Of a stretch of DNA of 64,000 nt, positions 26,906 to 37,755 are shown one piece after another; positions within the stretch are counted from its first letter, which is position 1, and every line of letters starts with the position of its first letter. Both the position numbers and the translations under genes were made by a program. Origin of the DNA: Ashinkailepas kermadecensis (taxonomy: Eukaryota; Arthropoda; Thecostraca; Neolepadidae); NCBI GenBank assembly GCA_034440615.1, contig JAOTOM010005112.1, forward strand, positions 417,501 to 481,500, written 5' to 3'. Below the pieces are notes generated by a model. It saw nothing but the letters and a program-made list of their open reading frames with translations, searched no databases and had not been told where the DNA came from.

Positions 26906-27720
26906 ATGAAGAGTTAGTGATGAAAACGACTTGAGGTGTGACACGTGAGTAAACGTCAGCAGGACTGCCAGGGCCGGCGAGGGAGCGGGGGGGGGATGAC
27001 AGGTTCAATGTGCAGGTAACTACTTATTGGCACCCAAGTAAGGACGTTAATGGATCGAAGCCGGATGCATTTCCCCATAAGAAGATGGACACAATTAAAT
27101 GATAGTGTGTGCAATAGTAGCGTAGTATGATAAAAATGTGCTGGGGAACAGCATACCTCCTCAATAACGTACAAGTTTAAGGTACATCTGGAGCATAAAG
27201 CAAGTAAACTAAAGACCCGATTTTTGGTCTCCAAAATGGGAGCAACAGGTAGCCCGGTGAATCACTGGTAGCTTAGTGAATCACAGGTAGCTCAATGAGC
27301 CCCTGGTAACTCAGTGTGTTCCAGGTAGTTCGGTGAGTCCAGTGTAGATAAAGATATGCATTCATTTTTGTCATCTCGTGTAGCTTGAATCCGATTTGCC
27401 CTGACAACATAAAACTACAATTAATTTCGCGTTACAATTTCCGTCCGTACTCCAAATCGTTTGTGGCCATCTTTTTCTTGATTGTACGCGTTTTTGTGAA
27501 GTACGCGATTCTTTTAGTTATTTTCCCTATTTTGCAACAGCACGATTTTGCAGTTGCAGCAGCAGTATGGATAACATCAGCAGCAATAGCAATGCCTTCT
27601 CCACCGTCCTTTGTTTTTGTTTTTTAATTGACACGTCAGATCATTCGACAAGAACAACTAATGCCATCCGAGTTGAGTACTTTGTTAAGCACACCGAGTC
27701 CGCCCATGGCTTAATACTGA
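26906..27720. other. Flank of the 26-bp array, no gene seen
   Basis: Mostly unique. A decayed tandem of about 23 bp (GGTAGCTCAGTGAATCAC-like, four copies) lies at about 27247-27341. Confidence 0.45.
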
Positions 27721-28140
<420 letters not shown>

Positions 28141-28199
28141 ATGCTGACTTAAATAACAATGGAGGACCAACCGTGTCGTTCTGTAATGTCACTTACCTA

Positions 28200-28465
28200 A
28201 GTGGGCCCAGGCAGCCCAGTTCGGCTCTAAGTCAGCTCGAGGAGTGCCGGTTGGCTCGCTGAATACCCGCGGGAGATCGATCGGCAGAGTGGGAGGACCA
28301 CTATCCGGCCAGGGCGGAACGCTGGACACACTCCCAGGTGGGGGCTGGTTGTTTTCATAGGTTGACAGATCTGGAGAGAGTCCAAAGGGTGCCAGGACGG
28401 CTGCCTGGCCCCCGGCGGTGCACTCGCGCCACGCCAAGATCCAATCACCGGCTGAGTGCACCGAC
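28200..28465 (-). other. Candidate minus-strand exon, Pro-rich, unrecognised
   Basis: On the minus strand an open frame of about 85 codons (ENNQPPPGSVSSVPPWPDSG in the middle) ends at CACTTAG/GTAAGTGAC, a near-ideal 5' splice site. A possible 3' splice site (TTCAGGATCACAG) lies at its upstream side. No domain is recognised. The strong donor and GC-rich, codon-like composition are the only support, so this could equally be a chance frame. Confidence 0.25.
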
Positions 28466-30997
28466 TGTGATCCTGAAGTCACCTAAGCGGAACATCCAGA
28501 CCAGATAAACGGAACGAGAATGTCGAACTGGCTGGCGCGCTGTGCCGCTGCGCCGACTGGACGTCGGGCAGCGAGGTCGGCCCGCCGCTGCAGCATTAAG
28601 CTGATATCAGCGGTCCGCCGACCTGGCTGGCGCAGAATCTGCGTGCGCGAGGGCTGCGTCGGTGCCAAGTGCGCCCGCGATCTGGCAGGGTCGACTCGCT
28701 GCCGCCACAGGCCCGGCCCGACCCCGCCCGACTCGGCCCGACTCGGCCCGACTCGGCCCGCCTCGAGAGCTCCGCGTCCGGGGTGCATACATTTCAGAGC
28801 TGGCCGCTCCGTGCCGCCCCGGGCACAGCTCATCAGCACATCCGGCAGATAAGATCGCAGCTGAGAAACGACGTCTGGCATCTGAGGAGGTCATCTACGC
28901 CAGCCCGGGCCGCGCGAGGCCGGTCGACGCGGGGTGCGGCGTTGGTGGGAAGAGAGACGGGGGGGGAGTCCGAAGGAAAGTTTATCTGCGACGAGCGGAG
29001 GTGCAGGCTGAGAGGCCATCTGCGGCAAACGGGACTAAATGGAGAGATCATCTGAGATGGACGAGACAGCGAGACATCTGCGGTAAATAGACAACTTGAG
29101 AGGTCATCAGCAGTAGGTGGGATGGCAGTTTAGCTAACAACATGTTTGTGGATATTTTTCCCGCCATCAACTGGGAAAGGAGAGGTGAATATTGCTGCTG
29201 GTGAGTACCCAATTGGCCGGTGCCCGAAATGCCCAAAAATGAATAGATACCACCTGACAACAAACCATTAAAGGTCATCGCTATTGGACGATGGATCGTC
29301 AGTAAATTAAATAAGTGTGCAAGGGGAAACCGTCCAGTACGTATTAAATTTTCCCAACAAAAATCATATTACATTTGCAACATACGTGCATAAGTAAGCC
29401 TGTGCGACTGATCGACTTCATCTGCCATGCTTTTTATCGCTGGATACCCGTTTGATCTCCGTGCCCTCTCCAATTCTTTCATATTGAAGTTGCAACGTTA
29501 TTTTTTCTACCTGAAGCAGCATAGCATTGTTAATTGAAACCGGACTTACCAAATATAGCTCTGTATCTGTAAGTTCTTCATATTGTATGATATTGGCCCT
29601 CATTCTACTTGTCCTGTCACTGTGATCTACGTAACATATTCATGCATGATATGAACATGATATATTCATAAATTATGACTTTTTACGTTGCCGAGCAGTC
29701 ATTAGAAACATGACTGATGGGCTTGACCTGTTACAGTTCCTATGTGACCAGACACTGAGCACGATTAATTATGGATTTTTTTTAATGGCAGAAATGTACG
29801 CCGTAATAGTGACATATAAATTTCCTTCAGAAAGTTTGGGGAAGGCGAGGAAGTATACTCCTCCATGCATGGGCACCGCCAAAAGATGGACGGGGGCCGT
29901 ATCCCCCAAAGTGCCGTCAAGCTTAATTACGCCAATTGTTGGGTTGGCCATGGAATATACATGGGAAGAACGGACCTAAAGAAGATCATGTCTCCCTCTC
30001 TTACCCAAGTCAGTTGCGTCACGGGGCCTCCATGTTTTCTACCACGTGTGCACGGCGTCTATTTCATATGCTCGTCCAGCAGCACGAGCTTCAATTAACT
30101 CCGCTTAATAGTGTATTGATTGGTTGTTGGCTGCATACCGCACCACCAGGCGCCTAACTTTAGAATAGACATCAGCCAAGTGCAGACGTTTAAGCAGTCA
30201 ACAAACCCTCGGACGTTCGATGTTGAGTCACAGACCCACTTGGCTGGTGCCCCCTACAGCGGCTCACATCAGCCGAGCTAGGGAAACAATGATAGGGGGC
30301 CTTCGGGTAATCGTGCACTATTGTGACATTCAGGCACCAGACAAGAGATGGGTGTGCGATGAAAGCGTGTGATCCAAATTGCACGTTGTTGCACGTTGTT
30401 ACACAGCAATCATTGCGGCAATTTCACCACCCGACACCGACAGGTTGATGGCTGTTGAGTGTTGACAGTTATAGCAATCAAGACAGCCGTTATGGCGCAG
30501 ACGATTACCATCGAACATTCTTACTCTTTCGAGAGCTACGCCTTACAGTAAATATATTAGAACTATGGCACCATATTGTCAGGCAGCTTCCGGTACATTA
30601 GGCGGATGTGGCACAATTTGCGTCGCTTCCGCTCTTTCTACAGAATGTTGTCATGTTTTGCAGGACTCCAGTATCAACAGCGGTTTTACGATTCACTTTT
30701 CCCGGAACACAAGCCTGCCAAGCTGCGTCACAGCAGAATTGGCGACGCGGATTATCATATCATTTATCTGAGCATGACCTTTCATCATCCTGTCTCATGC
30801 ATAATGCATCACGCAATTATAGACTAACACAGCCATCTCCTGTCGCAATTGCATCAACTCAAATAGAATGATTGCCGCTGCGTGTTCCCGCGGACACCGT
30901 TCTGTCACCTGCAGCCCGCACAGGAAGCCGTGGCCACTCGAACAGACACCAGGCCAGATGACAGGCAAGTGTTTACTCCAGCGCCGGGAGGCTGCAG
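28466..30997. other. GC-rich block then unique sequence, no gene confirmed
   Basis: 28.5-29.0 kb is strongly GC- and CpG-rich, with a small CCCGACTCGG tandem (about 28723-28760), and lies upstream of the candidate minus-strand exon; it could be a promoter-type CpG-rich region. 29.1-31.0 kb is ordinary unique sequence with short unsupported frames. Confidence 0.3.
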
Positions 30998-31232
30998 ACT
31001 GTGGAGCTGTGCGTCCCACATTGGTCAGCGACGGTGCTCTTCTGCGGCAGGCTATAGACTGTGGAGCTGTGTGTTCCATGTTGATCGGCGACGGCTCTCT
31101 TCCACGGCAGGCCATGGACTGTGGAGCTGTGCACTCCATGTTGGTCGGCGACGGCGCTCTTCCACGGCAGGCCATGGACTGTGGAGCTGTGCACTCCATG
31201 GTGGTCGGCGACGGCGCTCTTCCGCGACAGTG
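30998..31232. repeat. Minisatellite, 60-bp unit, 4 copies
   Basis: GACTGTGGAGCTGTG recurs at 30998, 31058, 31118 and 31178 with GGTCGGCGACGG and CTCTTCC. The unit contains TGGAG..CTCCA as a short inverted repeat. The 60-bp period keeps frames open in both directions; these are not genes. Confidence 0.95.
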
Positions 31233-31559
31233 GGTACTCAGTGGGACGGACAGCATCGACCCCCCCCCCCCCTCCCCCACCGCCCGGTAACGTCTCACAA
31301 AGTGACATCGAGCTGGTGTTGGTGGTCACCGGTAAGTCACCCACGTCATCACCTCCGCTGGCCACCGTGCCATCAGTATGCACATCGACACCTTGGAGAC
31401 GTGCGTCACTGGGGAGACGCCAGCATCGATGAAGAATCATTGCGAATGGATGATTTCATTTATGATCCAATAGATAGTTCGGCGTGGAATCCCCTGCGCA
31501 TTGGCGCTCATATTATGTAACCAATAAGGTTAGACATAACATAATACGCGCTAATGGCA

Positions 31560-33760
31560 GTGGCGTAGCCAAGGGGAGTGGGTGAAGGGAGCAGCCGCCC
31601 CCTGGAGGATCGGAGGCGTCGGTGCAGGGGCCCGTAAGAGCCCCATGAGCCGACGTGTAGGGTCCTTCCAGCGACGAAAGGGGCCCCGAGCTGACGGAAA
31701 GGATCACGGGCCGATGAAAAGCCTGGTTGACTGGGCCTCGAGTTAACGGAGAGTACCCTCAGGATGATGTTCAGGGTCCATGGCTCGTCTAACGCGATGG
31801 GCTTCTAGATCGACGGAGGGGCCCCGGGTAGTTGGAAGGGCCCATGGCTGACGGGGAGGGCCCGAACCAATATAAAGGGACAATACAAGTGTCCCCGGCC
31901 TGATGGACAGGTTCCAAGCATTTAAAAATGGTCCTCCGGCTTGTCGGATAAGGCCCTGGGTCGTCAAAGAGGGCCCTTGAGACGACAGAGAGGGCCCTAG
32001 CTGCCGGAGAGGAACTCAGGCCATCAGAAAGGGTCCTTGGACCGACGGATGGGGCCCACGTCATACAAGAGCCACTGGTCTGATGGGGGGGGGGGGGACA
32101 AGCTGTTAAAAGAGGGCCTCCGGCCTGACAGAGGAGGCCCTGGATCGCTAAGGAAGGTACCTTCGCCGACGGAGAGGACCCCAAGCCGCGTGATGACCCC
32201 GGGCCGTCGGAGAGGGCTCAGAGCCGGTATGAAGGCCCCTGGGCCGATGGAACCGAAACCGCCCCTGGTATGTTAGAGGCGTCACAAGCTTTTGAAGAGG
32301 GGACTCCGTCCGGACGAGTGTCTTAAGCCGTGAAAGAGGGTCACTGAGCCGACTGATGGGCCCCTGGGTCGGACGTGCAAAGCCACTGGGTCGGCTTTGG
32401 CTCACGCTGATGGAGAGGAGCTCAGAGCTGACAGCGGGCCTCAGACCGATAAAGAGGCCTCCGAGCTACTGAGATGATCCGGGCCGAAGCGGATGGTTCC
32501 TGGTGTTACGTAAAGGGCCTCTAAACCCATGGATGGGCCCGGGCTGTTAAAAATCAGTGGATTTTCCCAGGGATGAAGGGGTACCCGCCCTCCTGGCGAG
32601 TCCGATGGGGCCCTCCCTAACCACCCCGATGGGCAGAGATATAACAGGAAAAATGTTAACTCATCTAACAGCTTGTATGCAAAGGGCCCTTGAGTCCTGA
32701 AGACGTCCACCCTGAGGACTAGGAAGAGACGTGAAGAGAAGAGAGGACACGCCAGAGAGCTGGAATGCCCATACCAGCTGGAAAGAGCAGTCTCAGTTGG
32801 AGTTGGCCCATAACAGCTGAGGAATAAACAGGGCACATGAGGGTCAGAGAAGGCTGAGGTGCTGTTCGGATTTGAAAGGGCTCCTAAGGGATGAACAGGA
32901 CATCTAAGAGCTGAAGAGGACTAGTGAGGGCCCATCTCAGATCTGAAATGACCCAGAAATGAGAGCAAGAAAAGAATATTGAGAAATGTGATAAACCCAT
33001 AAAAGCAGGTGAGGACTCTGAGGGATGAAGAGGACATCGTGAGTGTCAAAGAGGACTGGACTGGGATCCTTCTGAGGTTGAGAGCAGCCCCTAATGGATG
33101 AACAACGTCCCCTGAGAGGAATAAACATTCGTTGTTGGCTGGCGATTAATGTGAGGAATTCCGAAGGCCAGCCTCACAGCTAGAATATTATTGAAGCCAC
33201 AAGAGCTGTCGATAACTAGGAAGGGCTCTTAGCACTTTAAGAGGGCCCTAGGGGGTGAATAAAACACCCTAAGAGTAAAGGAGGGTATTTAAGTCCAATA
33301 ATGGATGTGAGGAATACTGAGGGCCAGAGAGGTTTGGAAGGGGTCTCTATGAGAAGAACAGGGCCCTCTGAGATCCCAAGAGAGTCTCAAAGAGCTAGTG
33401 ATGGTTATGAGGAATAATGAGAGCCAGCTTCAGAGTTACAATGTCCTTGATAACCAGAAAGGCTGTTGAGGACTGGGAAGGGCCATGAGAGCTAGAGCGG
33501 ACCGGACTGTGATGCTCCCGAGGCTTGGAAGCAACATTGAGGGATGCACAGAGCCACCTAAGAGCTTAGGAGAACTCCGAGAGCTGACGATGCTTGCTAT
33601 AAATTTTGAGGACTGTCTCGGAGCTGCATGATTCCCCTGAAAGCTAGACGAGCTTGTCGATGACTGGGAATGCCCATCCAAGATGGAGAGGACTCCTGAC
33701 GGATGAATAGGTCCCCTGAGAGCCAGAGAGGACTGGGCCGGGGGCCCGCCTCCCCCTTTA
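31560..33760. repeat. Very decayed, purine-rich minisatellite (2.2 kb)
   Basis: Phrases of the form GAGGGCCCT(T/G)AG, CTGACGGAGAGG and GAGCTGAAGAGGAC recur about every 25-35 bp across 2.2 kb. The plus strand is heavily G+A biased throughout and drifts from GGGCC-rich on the left to GAGGA/AGAG-rich on the right. No fixed consensus survives. Confidence 0.65.
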
Positions 33761-34243
33761 GCAACCAAAAATACACAAGATCAAACAAGAAAATTTGAGA
33801 TTCGAATGTAGCACACAAAATCACAAAATTTCGGCGCGCTTCGCCCGCCGAAAGCTTTGTCTGTTTAATTCCATTTTTTGTTCAGCCGCCCCTAGGCACA
33901 GCCTGGCTGCGGTACTAGGCTTCAACCCTTATCATGGACACTCTCCAGATTAAACTATGTTTGAACGTAGCGGATAACAAAAACGAGCAATTGTGTCCAT
34001 GGAGATGAGCGCTCGTATTTTTACTCAAGCAAATAAAATGCCTGCCTTCATTATAGATGCGTTAACGTTCCTTTATTTTCATAATAGGTTTTCTTTTCTT
34101 GGTTGTTGTCGGCAGCGAAATGGTTTGTTTTTCCTTCTGGTCTTCACCAGACTGTTGGACCTGGATTGCAGGTCTCGCATTAACCACGTCAGCGCTTAGG
34201 GCCGTATATTCCGACATATTCTACCATCATTGCCAAGTATATG

Positions 34244-34274
<31 letters not shown>

Positions 34275-34773
34275 ACGCATATATACTTATATATGTATGC
34301 ATGCATGTAATTATAGGGGCCCATCGAAAATAAAGTGGCCGAAGTCTGAGGAGTTTCGGAAAAGTGTGGGGGCAGAGCTCGATAGGCAGGGGGAACCCTT
34401 CAGATGTTCGCCCTCTGCCTGGACCAAATCCTGGCTACTCCACTGGCTAATGGTCATGGAAGAAATAGATCCAACCGCAGATGATGTTAACAGTTGCTTC
34501 TGTTGACGGTAAGGCTTTCAGTTTGGCACACACGTGACGACATTCATTATTCAGACCGGCCATAGGCATAGGCATTGCAGCCCTACGCATTCGGAGTCCG
34601 AAAAGGGGCATGGGCTCGCGGGCTGGGCCCGGGCTGGGCTCGGGTCTGTGCCCTGAAATTCAGGATTCCATGAGCCTTGAGCGGGTCCTGGCCATATTAG
34701 CCATGGGCCTGGGTCGCGCCAGGCCGGGCCATGACCAGGAGTGTCGAGTGTCGAGGACCGAACGTCTGAGCGG
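33761..34773. other. Inter-array sequence, no gene seen
   Basis: Unique sequence with a short imperfect (AT)n tract at about 34238-34300. No supported coding region. Confidence 0.4.
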
Positions 34774-35443
34774 AACAGCGGACAGCGTGGCGCCACCCAC
34801 AGCCCGGCTCGGGGGTGGGGCACCTAACAGCGGACAGCGTGGCGCCACCCACAGCCCGGCTCGGGGGTGGGGCACCTAACAGCGGACAGCGTGGCGCCAC
34901 CCACAGCCCGGCTCGGGGGTGGGGCACCTAACAGCGGACAGCGTGGCGCCACCCACAGCCCGGCTCGGGGTGGGGCACCTAAAGGGACACTGGCCCACAG
35001 TCCGGCTCAGGGGTGGGGCACCTAACAGCGGACAGCGTGGCGCCACCCACAGCCCGGCTCGGGGGTGGGGCACCTAACAGCGGACAGCGTGGCGCCACCC
35101 ACAGCCCGGCTCGGGGGTGGGGCACCTAACAGCGGACAGCGTGGCGCCACCCACAGTCCGGCTCGGGGGTGGGGCACCTAACAGCGGACAGCGTGGCGCC
35201 ACCCACAGCCCGACTCGGGGGTGGGGCACCTAACAGCGGACAGCGTGGCGCCACCCACAGCCCGGCTCGGGGGTGGGGCACCTAACAGCGGACAGCGTGG
35301 CGCCACCCACAGCCCGGCTCGGGGGTGGGGCACCTAACAGCGGACAGCGTGGCGCCACCCACAGCCCGGCTCGGGGGTGGGGCACCTAACAGCGGACAGC
35401 GTGGCGCCACCCACAGCCCGGCTCGGGGGTGGGGCACCTAACA
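34774..35443. repeat. Minisatellite, 52-bp unit, about 13 copies, palindromic core
   Basis: Units contain AACAGCGGACAGCGTGGCGC, CACCCACAGCCCGGCTCGGG and GGTGGGGCACCT. GTGGCGCCAC is a perfect 10-bp palindrome in all full units. One shortened unit lies at about 34980-35020. It is followed by a triplicated GGGCATACAAT 12-mer at about 35450-35485. Confidence 0.97.
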
Positions 35444-35485
35444 AAAGAAGGCATACAATGGGCATACAATGGGCATACAATGGGC

Positions 35486-36181
35486 AGTCCAGGACCGGAC
35501 GGGCACCGCACACACTTCCGAGAACTTCGAGCTCCAAATGATGCAACTTACAGTGCCACGCCCGCTGTCTCGAGTGATCGATCGTTTTTCAGTGGCTAAA
35601 AATACGGGACTGAAATTATGTCCACACGGTAATTATGATCAGGCGTGGACTAGTCGCCAGGCTTTATATAGGGTTTCCATACCGAACGGGCATGGGCTGG
35701 GTTGGGTCTGGGCCGCGCCTTCGCCAACAGCGAACGGGTTGGGGTTGGGCGCCCTCTGCAATCAAACGGGCTCGGGCCGGGCTGGGCTGGCCACTTTTCG
35801 GCTCGTGGCGACCTCTGGCATAGAAGCATAAATATCCAAGTGTGCCCATATGGAAGCTAGATGGATCTGCACGAGAAGCCATAGCTGAGTGTTCAGCACA
35901 CACGGACACGTGGTCCCATAGTCCTATGGTTCCATGATCCCATAGCCCCACCCATTCCTTTTTATTTATAGTTACATGTAGCCCAAAATTTCCCCACCAC
36001 TCAGGAGACTGATGATTGCCACATTTTTCCTTCACTATGTTTTCAGCAGATGGCTATGAGAGGGATATAAATACTATCAATATCGATGAGTTTATTGACA
36101 CGGGGGTCCCCAGATCCTTCCATGGAATAAGCTTAGTAGCTACTGTCAATCATTGTGACCTTTTGTACACGGCATCCGTGA
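35486..36181. other. Inter-array sequence, no gene seen
   Basis: Unique sequence; GGGC(T/C)GGG-rich patch near 35.69-35.80 kb resembles the sequence before the 52-bp array (34.61-34.73 kb). Confidence 0.35.
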
Positions 36182-36389
36182 CATCGACCGATTGGTGCCC
36201 ACCATGGATCATCAGACAACTGACTGTGACTGAGCCACAGCACCAGTGGCGTTGATCCATTGGTGCCCATCATGGGATCACCAGGCAAATGACTGCGACT
36301 GAGCCACAGCACCAATGGCGTTGATCCATTGGTACCCATCATGGGATCATCAGACAAATGACTGCGACTGAGCCACAGCACCAGTGGCG
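36182..36389. repeat. Minisatellite, 69-bp unit, 3 copies
   Basis: GACTGAGCCACAGCACCA(G/A)TGGC recurs three times with CATTGGTGCCCATCATGGGA. The 69-bp period keeps frames open. Confidence 0.93.
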
Positions 36390-36394
36390 GCCGC

Positions 36395-36670
36395 CGCTGA
36401 TCATCACAGGTCAGCTATGGACCACCGCAGGTCCGTGCAGATCGTAGCAAGTCAGTTACGGACCAGTGAACCGTCTCAGGTCAGCTGCGGACCATCACAG
36501 CTTAACTGCAGAGCGCTACAGGTCAACTGCGGACCACCACAGGTCAGCTGCTGCAGACAATCTCAAGTCGGGTGTGGTACGTCACAGATCAACTGTGGAA
36601 GGTCCCAGGCCGGCTGTGGGCATGTCACAGGTTAACGGTACGCGGACCAAGTGTGGCGGCATCACCAGCT
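36395..36670. repeat. Decayed minisatellite, about 21-22 bp unit, about 12 copies
   Basis: AGGTCAGCTGCGGACCACCAC and variants. It shares the GTCAGCTG string with the arrays at 7.4, 22.5 and 54.1 kb. Confidence 0.8.
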
Positions 36671-36716
36671 GCTGACCAGCCTTAGCCATTAGCTGCTCAC
36701 CACCGCAGCTCTGCAG

Positions 36717-37606
36717 CACTGGCCAGTCGGGCCGCGTCGTGTTGTGACACTGACCAGCCTGGCTGTGTCATGTTGTGACACTGACCAGCCTGGCTGTGTC
36801 ATGTTGTGACACTGACCAGCCTGGCTGTGTCATGTTGTAACACTGACCAGTCGGGCCGTGTCATGTCGTGACACTGACCAGCCTGGCTGTGTCATGTTGT
36901 GACACTGACCAGCCTGGCTGTGTCATGTTGTAACACTGACCAGTCGGGCCGTGTCATGTAACACTGACCAGTCTGGCTGTGTCATGTTGTAACACTGACC
37001 AGTCGGGCCGTGTCATGTAACACTGACCAGCCTGGCTGTGTCATGTTGTAACACTGACCAGTCGGGCCGTGTCGTGTTGTGACACTGACCGGCCTGGCTG
37101 TGTCATGTTGTAGCACTGGCCAGTCGGGCCGTGTCATGTAACACTGACCAGCCGGGCCGTGTCGTGTTGTGATACTGGCCAGCTGGGCCGAGTCGTGTTG
37201 TGACACTGACCAGCCGTGTCGTGTCATGTTGCGACACTGACCAGCCGTGTCGTGTTATGTTGTGACACTGACCATCCGTGCCGTGTCATGTTGCGACACT
37301 GACCAGCCTTGTCATTTCATGTTGTGACACTAAATAGCCTGGCCGTGTCATGTTGTGACACTGGAAAGCCGGGCCGTGTCATGTTGTGACACTGACCAGC
37401 CTTGTCATTTCATGTTGTGACACTAAATAGCCTGGCCGTGTCATGTTGTGACACTGGCAAGCCGGGCCGTGTCATGTTGTGACACTGACCAGCCTTGTCA
37501 TTTCATGTTGTGACACTAAATAGCCTGGCCGTGTCATGTTGTGACACTGGCAGGCCGGACCGTGTCATGTTGTGACACTGGCCAGCCGGGCCGTGTCATG
37601 TTGTGA
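36717..37606. repeat. Minisatellite, about 31-bp unit, about 28 copies
   Basis: GACACTGACCAGCCTGGCTG alternates with GTGTCATGTTGT; GTGTCA-tgttg-TGACAC forms an inverted repeat across the unit. Two sub-families (CTGACCAGCCTGG and CTGACCAGTCGGG) interleave on the left; a larger repeat including CTAAATAGCCTGGCC and CCTTGTCATTTC appears three times on the right (37300-37560). Confidence 0.95.
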
Positions 37607-37662
37607 TGTGTGCGGTGGTCGGTGGCTTCCGGCCACACAGTTTTGATTGGACTTTGATTTAA

Positions 37663-37755
37663 TGTCGCCAAGTGGTGAGATGGGAGATTAACGAGCATGG
37701 ATACCACGAGCGATTAATTTCCGATCGAGGTGGGTTCAATTCGCAGCCCTTCCTG
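37663..37755 (+). mobile_element. tRNA-derived SINE-like head (Ser/Leu-type A box)
   Basis: CGCCAAGTGGTGAGATGG resembles the A box of tRNA-Ser/Leu (TGGCNNAGTGG form) and GTGGGTTCAATTCGC resembles a B box (GGTTCRANNCC). Spacing is about 60 bp. There is no intact acceptor stem, so it is not a tRNA gene. The extent of the SINE body downstream is not determinable here. Confidence 0.4.
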
